Of a DNA stretch of 64,000 nucleotides, positions 7,372 to 17,200 are shown piece by piece (the first letter of the stretch is position 1; the number at the start of each line of letters is the position of its first letter). A program made the position numbers and the translations under genes. The DNA comes from G965230065 sp965230065 (lineage in GTDB: Bacteria; Bacteroidota; Bacteroidia; Cytophagales; Cyclobacteriaceae): positions 868,001 to 932,000 of the forward strand of contig OZ245942.1 of NCBI GenBank assembly GCA_965230065.1. The letters run 5' to 3'. A model generated the notes under the pieces. The model searched no databases. It had not been told where the DNA came from and worked only from the letters and a program-made list of their open reading frames with translations.

Positions 7372-9789
7372 TTGCTTTACCCAAAAGAAAATATTGAGCA
7401 AAAAACAGGTTTTGATAAAGTGAGGCAACATCTGAAAGCCAGTTGTACCAGCAGCTTGGGCACCGCCTTTGTAGATAAAATGCGCTTTTCAGATGATTTC
7501 CAGAAAATCAGCAAACTACTGCACCAAACGGAAGAGTTCAGACAAATTTTATTGGGTGTTGATGCCTTTCCTTCTTCCAATTACATAGATGTGTCCCGGT
7601 ATCTTGAGAAGGCCCAGGTAGAAGAAGCCTTTCTTTCCGCAGAAGAATTTTTTGAGCTTCAGCTTTCGTTGGATACCATTTTCAAATGCCTGGCTTTCTT
7701 CCAAAAAACTGAGGAAACGGCTTTTCCATATTTAAAATCCCTGTGCGAATTTGTACATCTGGACGAAAGCATTAATCGTGAAATAGCGCAAGTTATTGAC
7801 GAAAAGGGTAAAATCCGGAATACAGCCAGCCCTGCCCTCAATCAGATTCGGCACGCCATTATTAATGCACAACACCGCGTCAGGAAAACGCTTGACCGCA
7901 TCTTGCTCTCGGCCAAAAGTAGCGGATATACGCCCGATGAAGCCAACATTACACTGAGGGGCGGAAGAATGGTGATTCCGGTGGTGGCCGAACACAAACG
8001 GCATATCAAAGGATTTATCCATGATGAATCGGCTACGGGGCAAACGGTTTTTCTGGAACCTACCGAAGTGCTGGAAATTAACAACGAACTGCGTGACCTG
8101 GAGTATCAGGAAAAAAGGGAGGTAACCAGGATACTCAAGGCACTCACCAATTATATCCGCCCTTATTTGCCAGCATTGAAAACAGCCTATCATTTTTTGG
8201 GGATGATAGATTTCATCAGGGCTAAAGCCAAATTTGCCATTCAACTGAATGCTCAATTGCCGCATTTGGAAAAAACCCGAGTACTCGACTGGTACCAGGC
8301 CCGCCATCCTTTGCTGGAAATTTCTTTTCAGCAGCAAGGCAAAAAAGTAGAGCCTTTGGATATTCAAATCAATGAGGAGCAACGCATTCTGGTTATTTCA
8401 GGTCCCAATGCCGGCGGTAAATCGGTATGCCTAAAAACGGTTGGGTTGATGCAATATATGTTGCAGTGCGGCATGCTCATTTCGGTATCTGAACGGTCAA
8501 AAGCTGGTATTTTCCAAAGTGTTTTTATCGATATTGGCGACGAGCAATCGTTAGAAAATGACCTGAGTACGTATAGCTCGCACCTGACAAACATGCGGTT
8601 TTTTTTGAAATTTGCAGATAAGAAAACCCTGTTTTTGATAGATGAATTTGGCGTAGGTACAGAGCCACAGTTCGGCGGTGCCATTGCCCAAACTATTCTG
8701 GAAGAATTGAATAACAGACGGGCTTTCGGTGTAATTACAACGCACTATACCAACCTCAAACAATTTGCAGATGCCAACCCCGGCATCGTGAATGCTGCTA
8801 TGGTATTTGATGCTGAGCACCTGGAGCCGTTGTATCAATTAAAAATTGGAAAACCCGGCAGCTCTTATGCTTTGGAAATTTCGCGTAAGATTGGCCTCCC
8901 CCATAAAATTATTGAAGCATCCAAAACGCTTATCGGCTCAGAAAGAGTAAGTTTTGACCAAATGCTGAATGAACTGGAAGCAGATAAGAAAAAATACCAT
9001 GAACTCAACCAAAAAGTGAGTCGTGAAAATAAAATGCTCACCCAAAGGGTAAATGAGTACGAAGAGTTGAAAGATTTTCTGGAAACGCAGAAGAAAAAGA
9101 TTGTTGAGGAAGCGAAGGCAGAAGCCCGCCGCCTTTTGTCTGAAACCAACCAGCAGATTGAGCAAACCATCCGTACGATTAAAGAAAACCAGGCGGAGAA
9201 GAAGAAAACCCTTGAGGCCAGAAAAAACCTGGAAACATTTACAAAGAAAATAAAACCGGCTGCCCCGGGCCGTACTTCGAAGAAACCTCAGCAATACAAA
9301 GAACAGGAAGTGCTCACCGGGCCAATTGCTCCCGGGGATTTTGTACGCTTGCCTGATACCGGAGCCGCAGGAGAAGTACTTTCCATCAAAGGCAACCAGG
9401 CAGAAATAGCCATAGGTGCTTTAAAATCGAATGTGAAACTCAACCGGCTGGAAAAAATTTCAAAAAACACCTACAAAAAAATTAGTGGAGAAAAGTCTTC
9501 AGGAAATTACCAACCCAACATCAACCTGAACCAAAAACTTTCGGGCTTCAGCACCAATCTGGATATTCGGGGCAAAAGGGTTGAAGAAATTTTCCCTATT
9601 GTAGAAAACTTTGTGAGCGAAGGCAATATGTTTGGCTTCAACGAGCTGCGCATCATCCACGGCAAAGGCGATGGCATATTGCGCAAGGTAGTACGCGACC
9701 AACTAAAACAGATGAAAGTTGTGAAAACCGCCCGTGACGAACACATTGAGCAAGGCGGGGCAGGGGTAACCATTGTACATTTAGCATAA
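7372..9789 (+). CDS. mutS2: MutS2 family ATPase/endonuclease with Smr domain
   Basis: The 805-residue protein starts at TTG 7372, the only codon that gives the family-typical opening (LYPKENIEQKTGFDKVRQHL); no upstream in-frame ATG exists. It has the MutS core/lever region, Walker A GPNAGGKS (about 344-351), Walker B LFLIDEFGVGTEP (about 419-431) and the dimer-coupling THYTNLK. A long coiled coil (about 525-640) and a C-terminal Smr domain (about 727-805, LDIRGKR and HGKGDGILR) follow. MutS2 proteins lack the mismatch-binding domain and act on recombination intermediates or collided ribosomes. A hairpin terminator follows directly. Confidence 0.96.
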   Translation: MLYPKENIEQKTGFDKVRQHLKASCTSSLGTAFVDKMRFSDDFQKISKLLHQTEEFRQILLGVDAFPSSNYIDVSRYLEKAQVEEAFLSAEEFFELQLSLDTIFKCLAFFQKTEETAFPYLKSLCEFVHLDESINREIAQVIDEKGKIRNTASPALNQIRHAIINAQHRVRKTLDRILLSAKSSGYTPDEANITLRGGRMVIPVVAEHKRHIKGFIHDESATGQTVFLEPTEVLEINNELRDLEYQEKREVTRILKALTNYIRPYLPALKTAYHFLGMIDFIRAKAKFAIQLNAQLPHLEKTRVLDWYQARHPLLEISFQQQGKKVEPLDIQINEEQRILVISGPNAGGKSVCLKTVGLMQYMLQCGMLISVSERSKAGIFQSVFIDIGDEQSLENDLSTYSSHLTNMRFFLKFADKKTLFLIDEFGVGTEPQFGGAIAQTILEELNNRRAFGVITTHYTNLKQFADANPGIVNAAMVFDAEHLEPLYQLKIGKPGSSYALEISRKIGLPHKIIEASKTLIGSERVSFDQMLNELEADKKKYHELNQKVSRENKMLTQRVNEYEELKDFLETQKKKIVEEAKAEARRLLSETNQQIEQTIRTIKENQAEKKKTLEARKNLETFTKKIKPAAPGRTSKKPQQYKEQEVLTGPIAPGDFVRLPDTGAAGEVLSIKGNQAEIAIGALKSNVKLNRLEKISKNTYKKISGEKSSGNYQPNINLNQKLSGFSTNLDIRGKRVEEIFPIVENFVSEGNMFGFNELRIIHGKGDGILRKVVRDQLKQMKVVKTARDEHIEQGGAGVTIVHLA

Positions 9790-9793
9790 AAAA

Positions 9794-9817
9794 AGCGCCC
9801 TAAGGCGCTCTTAATTT
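9794..9817. terminator. intrinsic terminator between convergent mutS2 and lipoprotein genes
   Basis: AGCGCC (9794-9799), loop CTAA, GGCGCT (9804-9809), then CTTAATTTTTT; A-runs on the left make it usable from both directions. Confidence 0.8.
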
Positions 9818-9838
9818 TTTAATTCTAAGTTGACCTCA

Positions 9839-10318
9839 TTACTCTTTTTTGGTCAGGGAAAATGTATATTGACCATCAATGCCCTGATACCTTCCTCCAG
9901 AGTCTCCCTCAGTATTGATCGTAAAATTCATATCTAATTTCGATCCGTCTGCTGAAACTTTTACACCTGTCATTTCTACATCATCAGGCATGCGGGTAAT
10001 AGTGGCACCAGCCATAAAATCATCCGATTCTTCCACTATGAAGGAACCAGAAGCAGGAAAAACCTCTGTGTTGGCACTTTTGGTAGTATAAGTAACACCA
10101 CTTTGAGAAGCTGTAATACTGATAGAAAAATCAGTAAATTCAGCAGCGGCAGGCCCGGTAATATCATTGGCAGTTAATTGTTCCCAAGTTCCAGAAATCT
10201 CTTGTCCGGGAACATCTCCACTATCTCCTCCGTTTCCACCATCATCTTCTTTACACCCGAAAACAAATAGTACACTCAATAAAAGGGAAGCTACGATTGA
10301 TTTATGTGTGAATTTCAT
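9839..10318 (-). CDS. lipoprotein of unknown function, lipocalin-like layout
   Basis: This 159-residue protein has a signal peptide and lipobox (VFGCKEDD, Cys22), an Asp/Gly-rich linker (about 24-40), and a beta-rich region opening with ISGTWEQL. That opening resembles the 'GxW' start of lipocalin-like Bacteroidota lipoproteins. No catalytic residues are evident. It is a single-gene unit facing mutS2, preceded by its own spacer with a candidate -7 box at 10342-10349. The lipoprotein call is firm; the fold is a guess. Confidence 0.7.
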   Translation of the reverse strand: MKFTHKSIVASLLLSVLFVFGCKEDDGGNGGDSGDVPGQEISGTWEQLTANDITGPAAAEFTDFSISITASQSGVTYTTKSANTEVFPASGSFIVEESDDFMAGATITRMPDDVEMTGVKVSADGSKLDMNFTINTEGDSGGRYQGIDGQYTFSLTKKE

Positions 10319-10341
10319 CTTGTAATAGTTAGTTTATTTGG

Positions 10342-10349
10342 CAAAATTA
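10342..10349 (-). promoter_or_regulatory. candidate -7 promoter box (TAATTTTG on the minus strand)
   Basis: It is an exact TAnnTTTG match 24 bases upstream of the lipoprotein ATG. I saw no convincing -33 TTG at the usual spacing. Confidence 0.4.
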
Positions 10350-10418
10350 GTCAAAAAAATCAAATTTTTCTCTATTTTTTTATATTAATTCAATTTATAG
10401 CAATACAGAAATACCAAG

Positions 10419-11042
10419 TTATGACTTATAGTCGTCTAAACTGAGAACGTTATTACAAAAATCATACTCATGTGGTTGATTAGAGCAAATTATCAATATC
10501 TTCCCTTCGCTGACTTTTCGCACTTCTTTTTGATACCAGGCAACACCTTTTGCGTCTAAATTTACAGTAGGTTCGTCCAGTAACAATACATCATTTTGAG
10601 AATAAAAAGCCAGCCCCAGTTTTAGGCGCTGTTTCATACCGGAAGAAAACTGCCGAATGTATTTATGTCGGGCTTTCTCTAAAAATAATGACGAAATAAT
10701 TTTAGGAATCGTATATCCTGAGGCGGTTTCTTTAAACTGAAAGTGAAATTTCAGCAATTCTTCCAAGGTAAATGCTTCCACCAGCTCAGTATACGGAGCT
10801 ACCAGCGACAAATGCCTGAAAACATTTTCATTCCTGATAGCCTGATTATTCTCTTTTAAATACTGAAGGTTTCCCGTAGAAAAAGGCATTAAACCAGATA
10901 AGACCAAAAGCAGGGTTGACTTACCACTTCCGTTTGGCCCGGTAAACGCATAATTATGATTGTTGGAGAGGTGGATGTCCAGGTTTCTGAAAATCCATTC
11001 AGCATGAAATTTTTTGCCTAAACCTTTGGCTACAATATGCAT
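10419..11042 (-). CDS. ABC transporter ATP-binding protein, single short domain
   Basis: The 207-residue ATPase has Walker A GPNGSGKSTL (about 36-45), signature FSSGMKQRLKLGLAF (about 132-146, S-S-G-M rather than L-S-G-G-Q), Walker B DVLLLDEPTVNLD and a switch region ending CSNQPHEYDF. It resembles the short CcmA-like subfamily. It starts 2 bases after the lpxA stop, so it is the distal gene of the lipid A operon. No permease is adjacent; it may serve a permease elsewhere. Substrate unknown. Confidence 0.85.
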   Translation of the reverse strand: MHIVAKGLGKKFHAEWIFRNLDIHLSNNHNYAFTGPNGSGKSTLLLVLSGLMPFSTGNLQYLKENNQAIRNENVFRHLSLVAPYTELVEAFTLEELLKFHFQFKETASGYTIPKIISSLFLEKARHKYIRQFSSGMKQRLKLGLAFYSQNDVLLLDEPTVNLDAKGVAWYQKEVRKVSEGKILIICSNQPHEYDFCNNVLSLDDYKS

Positions 11043-11044
11043 AT

Positions 11045-11827
11045 TTACTGAAGGAATCCGCGCATGATGCCCCGCTCAGAATTTCGGATAAAATTCAGGA
11101 TTTCGTCCCTTTCTTTAGAAGGAGTCATTTTCAGTTCTATTTCATTAAGGGCCATGGTATTGTTAAAGCCACTCAAATAGATAATCCGATAAATCTCTTG
11201 AATTTCGTTAATTTTTTCACTGGTGAAGCCTCTTCTGCGCAAGCCAATGGAGTTGATCCCACTATATCCCAAAGGTTCCCGTGCTGCTTTGGTAAACGGA
11301 GGCACATCTTTGCGAACGAGCGAGCCACCCGACACCATAGCGTGGGCACCAATTTTCACAAACTGATGTACGGCCGAAACCCCTCCGATAAAGGCATAGT
11401 CTTGTACATCTATGTGACCGGCCAACTGCACTGCATTTGCCACAATTACGTTATTGCCAATGATGCAATCGTGGGCAACATGCACATAAGCCATGAGCAG
11501 GCAGTTTTCTCCCACACCGGTTGTATTTTTATCTAAAGCAGTACCCCGGTTTAAGGTTACACATTCCCGAATGACAGAGTTATCCCCGATGGTTACAGTG
11601 GTGGGCTCTCCTTTGTATTTAAGGTCTTGCGGAGGTGCTGAAACTACAGCTCCCGGAAAAATACGGCAATTTTTACCAATGCGCGCCCCATCCATGATGG
11701 TAACATTGGAGCCTATCCAGGTGCCTTCGTCTATTTCAACATTTTGGTGAATGATGCTAAATGGCTCGATAACCACATTATTAGCAATCTTTGCTTCGGG
11801 GTGTATGTACGCTAAAGGTTGATTCAT
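11045..11827 (-). CDS. lpxA: acyl-[ACP]-UDP-N-acetylglucosamine O-acyltransferase
   Basis: LpxA transfers a 3-hydroxyacyl chain to the 3-OH of UDP-GlcNAc, the first step of lipid A synthesis. The 260-residue protein consists of left-handed beta-helix hexapeptide repeats (IANNVVIEPFSIIHQNVEI onward). It has the catalytic His in AYVHVAHDC (about 122-130) and the family C-terminal helical region with GLRRRGFTSEKINEI. The ATG overlaps the stop of lpxC-fabZ (11824-11827), indicating translational coupling. Confidence 0.96.
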   Translation of the reverse strand: MNQPLAYIHPEAKIANNVVIEPFSIIHQNVEIDEGTWIGSNVTIMDGARIGKNCRIFPGAVVSAPPQDLKYKGEPTTVTIGDNSVIRECVTLNRGTALDKNTTGVGENCLLMAYVHVAHDCIIGNNVIVANAVQLAGHIDVQDYAFIGGVSAVHQFVKIGAHAMVSGGSLVRKDVPPFTKAAREPLGYSGINSIGLRRRGFTSEKINEIQEIYRIIYLSGFNNTMALNEIELKMTPSKERDEILNFIRNSERGIMRGFLQ

Positions 11828-13221
11828 GGAGTTTTCTTAACTATACTTGCCGACATCGTTGCTTCACATACCAACTGGTCGCCTACAAATGCCTGTCCGT
11901 GCATTTTGGCAATACCACGGCGTATGGGCGCAAGCAACACACATTGGATGGTTATGGTATCTCCGGGCAACACCATCTTTTTAAAACGGCAGCTTTCAAT
12001 GCCCAAGAAATAGGTCCAGTAATTTTCAGGATCAGGAACCGTGCTCAATACCAGGATACCGCCCGTTTGCACCATTGCCTCTACCTGCAATACACCGGGC
12101 ATTACAGGATTTCCGGGAAAGTGCCCTTGAAAGAACGGTTCATTCATGGTAATATTTTTCACACCCGCCACACATTTTTCATCCAAATGATAAATTTTAT
12201 CAATCATCAGGAAAGGATACCGGTGTGGCAACATCTGGCTAATCTGATTGATATTCAGTACAGGAGGAAGCTTGGGGTTGTACACAGGAATATCGCTGGT
12301 AGAAGCAGATTTCTCAATAGCCCTCTTTAGTTTTTTGGCAAAAGCAACATTGGCCGCATGCCCGGGCCGGGCAGCCAGTATCTGTGCCTTCAGGGGCCTG
12401 CCTACCAAAGCCAGATCACCCATCATGTCTAACAGTTTATGCCTGGCAGGTTCATTATTGTAACGCAACTCTACGTTGTTCAGTATACCTTCGGCTTTCA
12501 CTTCTACTTTGGGCTTGTTAAACAACTTTGCCAGATGCTCAAGCTCATTTTCCTCCACCACACGGTCTACCACTACAATAGCATTATTCAGGTCACCTCC
12601 CTTGATGAGGTTATTTTTATACAGCATTTCCAACTCATGCAAAAAACAGAAAGTCCGGCATGAAGCGATTTCTTTGGAAAACTGACTGATATCATTCAGG
12701 GAAGCATGCTGGCTACCCAACACCGGAGAGTTATAGTCTATCATAACTGTTACCCGATAGTCATCTAAGGGCAGGGCAGCTATTTCAACATTCCGGGCGG
12801 GTTCGCGGTAAAAAATACCTTCATTTACCTCGAAAAAATTTCGCAGTGCACTCTGTTCTTCCGTACCAGCCTCTATGAGCGCGTCCACAAACATTTTGGA
12901 ACTCCCATCCATGATGGGAGGCTCAGGGCCGTCCAGTTGAATCAGAACGTTATCTATTTCTAACCCCACAAGGGCGGCCAAAGTGTGCTCAACGGTATTT
13001 ATCCTGGCTCCACTTTGCTCTATGGTAGTACCCCGCGAAAGGTCTACCACATTATCCGCATCGGCATCGATGGTAGGTTGGGTTTCCAGGTCGATACGCT
13101 GGAACTTGATGCCGTGCCCGGGCTTGGCAGGTAAAAAAGTCATGTTCGTTTTCACCCCGGTATGGAGCCCTACGCCCGAAACGGTTACTGATTTCTTAAT
13201 CGTGTGCTGTTTGGTATTCAT
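11824..13221 (-). CDS. bifunctional LpxC deacetylase / FabZ 3-hydroxyacyl-ACP dehydratase
   Basis: The 465-residue fusion has residues 1-305 as LpxC, the zinc deacetylase committing UDP-3-acyl-GlcNAc to lipid A. Its metal and catalytic residues are visible in NTVEHTLAAL, ARHKLLDMMGDLAL and ARPGHAAN. Residues about 320-465 are FabZ with HRYPFLMID and GHFPGNPVMPGVLQVEA (catalytic His and Glu). FabZ consumes 3-hydroxyacyl-ACP for fatty acid synthesis, the same pool LpxA and LpxD use. The fusion is well known in Bacteroidota. It lies between lpxD and lpxA. Confidence 0.96.
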   Translation of the reverse strand: MNTKQHTIKKSVTVSGVGLHTGVKTNMTFLPAKPGHGIKFQRIDLETQPTIDADADNVVDLSRGTTIEQSGARINTVEHTLAALVGLEIDNVLIQLDGPEPPIMDGSSKMFVDALIEAGTEEQSALRNFFEVNEGIFYREPARNVEIAALPLDDYRVTVMIDYNSPVLGSQHASLNDISQFSKEIASCRTFCFLHELEMLYKNNLIKGGDLNNAIVVVDRVVEENELEHLAKLFNKPKVEVKAEGILNNVELRYNNEPARHKLLDMMGDLALVGRPLKAQILAARPGHAANVAFAKKLKRAIEKSASTSDIPVYNPKLPPVLNINQISQMLPHRYPFLMIDKIYHLDEKCVAGVKNITMNEPFFQGHFPGNPVMPGVLQVEAMVQTGGILVLSTVPDPENYWTYFLGIESCRFKKMVLPGDTITIQCVLLAPIRRGIAKMHGQAFVGDQLVCEATMSASIVKKTP

Positions 13222-13228
13222 TGTATTA

Positions 13229-14272
13229 TTAACTCCCCGACAAATTTAGTATTTTTTTCTCAAGGTCTTTGATGCGCTCATTCATTTCAGGCAGCTTCTT
13301 AAACACTGCATAAGTACGCAAATATTGTTTCCGATCAAAAGCAGGCGAGCCTAAAAGTATACTTCCTTCCTGTTCTACAGACTTACCCACACCGGCCTGG
13401 GCACCAATCATACTACGATCTGCAATTTTCAAATGCCCAACCACTCCCACCTGTCCGGCCACTACACATCCTTTTCCTATCGTAGTAGAACCTGATACGC
13501 CGGTTTGTGCGGCAATCACCGTATTATCACCGATTTCAACATTATGGGCAATCTGGATCAGGTTATCTAATTTTACCCCGTTTCCAATTTTGGTAGACCC
13601 CATGGTGGCGCAATCTATCACTGTATTGGCCCCAATGTCAACATGATCGCCAATAATTACATTGCCTAATTGCGGAATGGTTTTGTAAGTTCCATTCTCC
13701 TGAGGGGCAAAGCCAAACCCATCACTCCCGATGACAGCGCCTGCATGGACTACACAGTGCTTGCCGATTATACAACCTGCATAAATTTTTGCGCCAGCAT
13801 AAATAATCGTGCCTTCCCCGATTTTTACATTATCGCCAATGTACGCGTTCGGAAAAATTTTTACATTATCTTTTATTTCGCATTGGTTACCAATGTACGA
13901 AAAGGCGCCCCGGTAAATGCCATCCCCTACTTTAGTAGAATCGCTGATATACGAGGGGCTTTCCACTCCTTCTTTTTGGAGGTTTATCAACTTATGAAAT
14001 TCTTCAAGCAAAGCCGTAAAGCTAAGGTAAGGATCTTTTACCCTGATTAATGTAGCTCCTACTGCTTTTCGAGGCTGAAAGTTTTTTTCAATAATAACCG
14101 CACTGGCATGGGTAGTGTAAAGGGAAGGCTCGTACTTGAGATTGGAAAGGAAAGAAATTTCCCCAGGCTTGGCATCCTGTATTTTACCCAAACTATTAAC
14201 CTTTTTTGATCCATCGCCTTCTACAGTTCCCCCCAGCAGGCCGGCAATATCATCTACACTAAATTCAAACAT
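13229..14272 (-). CDS. lpxD: UDP-3-O-acylglucosamine N-acyltransferase
   Basis: LpxD adds the second acyl chain, at N2 of the LpxC product. The 347-residue protein has an N-terminal uridine-binding domain (about 1-100), a left-handed beta-helix of hexapeptide repeats (about 105-310) with the catalytic His in QIAHNVEIGDNTVIA, and a C-terminal helix (NERIKDLEKKIL) used for trimerisation. It starts 12 bases after the HD-domain gene stop and lies 7 bases ahead of lpxC-fabZ, within one leftward operon. Confidence 0.96.
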   Translation of the reverse strand: MFEFSVDDIAGLLGGTVEGDGSKKVNSLGKIQDAKPGEISFLSNLKYEPSLYTTHASAVIIEKNFQPRKAVGATLIRVKDPYLSFTALLEEFHKLINLQKEGVESPSYISDSTKVGDGIYRGAFSYIGNQCEIKDNVKIFPNAYIGDNVKIGEGTIIYAGAKIYAGCIIGKHCVVHAGAVIGSDGFGFAPQENGTYKTIPQLGNVIIGDHVDIGANTVIDCATMGSTKIGNGVKLDNLIQIAHNVEIGDNTVIAAQTGVSGSTTIGKGCVVAGQVGVVGHLKIADRSMIGAQAGVGKSVEQEGSILLGSPAFDRKQYLRTYAVFKKLPEMNERIKDLEKKILNLSGS

Positions 14273-14284
14273 TACACAATGCGG

Positions 14285-15538
14285 TTACTTAGAAAAAAAA
14301 TTTACCAAACGCAAATTTACATTTTTGGGCCAGCATAGGTAGTATTTTTTAACAATTTTGCTCATGGCCTTGATATTTGGCAGATCAGATGCCTGGGCTA
14401 TGTCTTTTACCTTACCTTTTTTTGTGAGAATATTGATCTTTTCTCCCCCTGATAAATACGCTGCGTTGCTGATACTTCCATGTTTTATAAAGTAATGGGC
14501 ATTTTCAAGGTCCGTTTTCAATATTTTGGCTGTCTCCTGCTCTTGTTTTTCAATTAGCTGCTCTTTTAAGGGCTGACTGGTCAGGATGATTTTAAACAAC
14601 TTTCGTTGCAAAAGCCAAGTACTCAGGGTTGCTAATATTGGGTCTGTATGGTCGTTCCAAAACTTCAGCCCTCCCCAAATATCATAGTCATCCAGGTTAC
14701 AATATATCTCCAGCAGTTCTTTGTCGTTCTTAAAATCTGCTAATGTAACATTGTTTTTTAAAAAATAAAGCAAAGCTGGACTTGCAAAAACCTGTTCCCC
14801 GGGCTGCACCAGTGCTTTCACCCGCATAATGGTAGAAACCAGCATTTTTTCGGCACTTACGCTGGTTTTGTGCAAATATACCTGCCAGTACATCAGGCGG
14901 CGGGCATTCAGGAAATTTTCTATACTATAAATACCTTTTTCTTCTACTACCACCTGATCTTCTACTACATTCAGCATTTTAATAATGCGGTCGGCCCCGA
15001 TGCTCCCTTCAGACACACCTGTATAAAAACAATCCCTTTTCAGGTAGTCAAGCCGATCAATATCCAACTGGCTGGATACCAACTGGTGGAAAAACTTCCG
15101 CGAATACTGGTCTGTAAAAATCTGGAGAGCCAAATTTACATTACCACCAAATTCTTCTGCCAGGTGCGCAATGATAAGCTCAGACATACTTTCGTGCCCA
15201 ATACCCGGTAGTAAAACGTATTCTAAGGCATGGGAGAATGGCCCGTGGCCAATATCGTGTAATAGTACAGCAATGGATGTGGCTTCGTACTCATCATCAG
15301 AAATCTCCTGTCCTTTGCTTCGAAGGCTGTCTAAAGTAGACTGCATCAGGTGCATGGCACCCAGCGCATGGTGAAAACGAGTGTGAATGGCACCGGGATA
15401 CACCAAGTCAGTCAAACCCAACTGCTTTACCCTCCGTAACCTTTGTAAGAACGGATGTTCAATAATATCAAAAATCAGATCGCTGCTTACGGTTATGAAC
15501 CCGTAAACCGGATCGTTAAAAACCTTTTTTTTGTTCAA
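14285..15538 (-). CDS. HD-domain phosphohydrolase (dGTPase-like family)
   Basis: The 417-residue protein appears to start at TTG 15538 (LNKKKVFNDPVYGFI), the opening expected for the family. Metal-binding HD motifs are TRFHHALGAMHL (about 52-63) and LLHDIGHGPFSHALE (about 92-106), followed by QLDIDRLDYLKRDCFYTGV (about 157-175). Relatives hydrolyse deoxynucleoside triphosphates or nucleotides; substrate here is unknown. It is the first gene of the lpxD-lpxC/fabZ-lpxA operon and is divergent from porX, a position that is recurrent in Cytophagales as far as I recall. Confidence 0.88.
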   Translation of the reverse strand: MNKKKVFNDPVYGFITVSSDLIFDIIEHPFLQRLRRVKQLGLTDLVYPGAIHTRFHHALGAMHLMQSTLDSLRSKGQEISDDEYEATSIAVLLHDIGHGPFSHALEYVLLPGIGHESMSELIIAHLAEEFGGNVNLALQIFTDQYSRKFFHQLVSSQLDIDRLDYLKRDCFYTGVSEGSIGADRIIKMLNVVEDQVVVEEKGIYSIENFLNARRLMYWQVYLHKTSVSAEKMLVSTIMRVKALVQPGEQVFASPALLYFLKNNVTLADFKNDKELLEIYCNLDDYDIWGGLKFWNDHTDPILATLSTWLLQRKLFKIILTSQPLKEQLIEKQEQETAKILKTDLENAHYFIKHGSISNAAYLSGGEKINILTKKGKVKDIAQASDLPNIKAMSKIVKKYYLCWPKNVNLRLVNFFSK

Positions 15539-15640
15539 TATCCTGTCAAAAAGTAATTTTTATAAAAAATATCACCGCAAACCCTTAACTTTCGTAACTG
15601 AATTCACTGGCAATATAACAATACTAATTTTAGAGTAGAT

Positions 15641-17200
15641 ATGCAAAGATATAATATACTGTGGGTAGATGATGAAATAGATTTACTAAAGCCTCATATT
15701 TTGTTCCTTGAGAAAAAAGGTTACGATATCACAACCGTAAACAACGGCACCGATGCCATAGAGATGTGTGAAGAGAATCTTTATGACATCGTATTCCTTG
15801 ATGAAAACATGCCGGGGATGTCAGGTTTGGAAACCCTGGAGAAAATCAAAGTGCTCAGGCCCAACATTCCAGTGGTGATGATTACCAAAAGCGAGGAAGA
15901 AATGATTATGGAACAGGCCATTGGCTCTAAAATCAGCGATTACCTGATTAAGCCGCTGAACCCCAATCAAATACTTTTATCTGCAAAAAAGATTTTGGAA
16001 AACAAGCGGCTGGTTACTGAAAAGACAAACCTGGGCTATCAACAGGATTTCCGGAACATCAGCATGGCTTATAACGAAGAAATGTCGCATGAGGAGTGGA
16101 TAGAAATTTACAAAAAGCTGGTGTTTTGGGAGCTGGAAATTGACAACACCGAAGAAAAGAGCATGTCGGAAGTGCTGGACATGCAAAAAGAAGAAGCCAA
16201 CACAAATTTCACCCGGTTTATCACTGAAAATTACCAGTCGTGGCTCAACGACCCCAATGGCGATAAGCCTATTCTTTCGCACCAGTTGATGCAAAAAAAA
16301 GTATTTCCCGGCCTCAACCCGGACGTGCCTACTTTTTTTATCGTGATTGACAACCTTCGGTACGACCAATGGGAAACCATTGAACCTATTGTTTCAGAGT
16401 ACTTCAATGTTGAGGAAGAAGACGCTTTTTTCTCTATACTTCCTACTACTACTGCTTATTCGCGCAATGCTATATTTTCGGGCATGCTGCCTTCAGAAAT
16501 GGAAAAGTATCATAGCGACATTTGGGTAGGCGAAGACGTGGAAGAAGGAAAAAATAACCACGAATTTGAGTTTTTGAAGCGGCAGTTAAAGAAGAAACAC
16601 CTGGACATCAAGAGCAGTTATCATAAAATAACCGCTACGCAGCACGGGAAACATCTTACCGAAAATTTTAACAACCTGATGAGCAATAACCTGAATGCGA
16701 TTGTCTTTAATTTTGTGGATATGCTTTCGCATGCCCGTACCGACCAGGAGATGATCAGGGAACTGGCACCTAATGAGTCGGCTTATCGCTCACTTACAAA
16801 ATCCTGGTTTTCTCATTCTCCCTTGCTTGACCTTCTCAAAAAATTATCTAAAGAAAACGTAAGGCTGATTATCACCACCGACCACGGAACGATACGCGTG
16901 AAGCGCCCTGCCAAAATTATCGGCGACCGCAATACCAACACCAATTTGCGGTACAAGCAGGGGAAAAACTTAAATTTTAATAACAACAAAATATTTGCGG
17001 TAAAACGGCCGGAAGATTTATATTTGCCGCGTGTAAATGTATCCACTACCTACGCGTTTGCTACGCAAGACCATTTCTTTGCATATCCTAATAATTTTAA
17101 CTATTATGTAAACTATTATAAGGATACTTTTCAGCATGGAGGTATTTCGTTGGAAGAAATGATAATACCGATTGTAACACTGAGGCCAAAAAATGGTTGA
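15641..17200 (+). CDS. porX: PorX: response regulator with PglZ phosphatase domain, T9SS regulator
   Basis: The 519-residue protein has a CheY-like receiver (1-120) with the acidic pair Asp10-Asp11, phosphoacceptor Asp54 (VFLDENMPGM) and Lys104 (YLIKPLNP). A helical linker and a PglZ alkaline-phosphatase-fold domain (about 205-519) follow, with metal/catalytic motifs IDNLRYDQW, TTTAYSRNAIFSG and TTDHGTIRV. Known PorX proteins control type IX secretion genes, through an ECF sigma factor, and have phosphodiesterase activity. There is no DNA-binding domain. The stop overlaps the tsaE start by 8 bases. Confidence 0.96.
   Translation: MQRYNILWVDDEIDLLKPHILFLEKKGYDITTVNNGTDAIEMCEENLYDIVFLDENMPGMSGLETLEKIKVLRPNIPVVMITKSEEEMIMEQAIGSKISDYLIKPLNPNQILLSAKKILENKRLVTEKTNLGYQQDFRNISMAYNEEMSHEEWIEIYKKLVFWELEIDNTEEKSMSEVLDMQKEEANTNFTRFITENYQSWLNDPNGDKPILSHQLMQKKVFPGLNPDVPTFFIVIDNLRYDQWETIEPIVSEYFNVEEEDAFFSILPTTTAYSRNAIFSGMLPSEMEKYHSDIWVGEDVEEGKNNHEFEFLKRQLKKKHLDIKSSYHKITATQHGKHLTENFNNLMSNNLNAIVFNFVDMLSHARTDQEMIRELAPNESAYRSLTKSWFSHSPLLDLLKKLSKENVRLIITTDHGTIRVKRPAKIIGDRNTNTNLRYKQGKNLNFNNNKIFAVKRPEDLYLPRVNVSTTYAFATQDHFFAYPNNFNYYVNYYKDTFQHGGISLEEMIIPIVTLRPKNG

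Noticed and set aside
11824..13221. Possible assembly fusion of two genes (lpxC and fabZ)
   Set aside because: This fusion is a known feature of Bacteroidota and the linker is clean and in frame.
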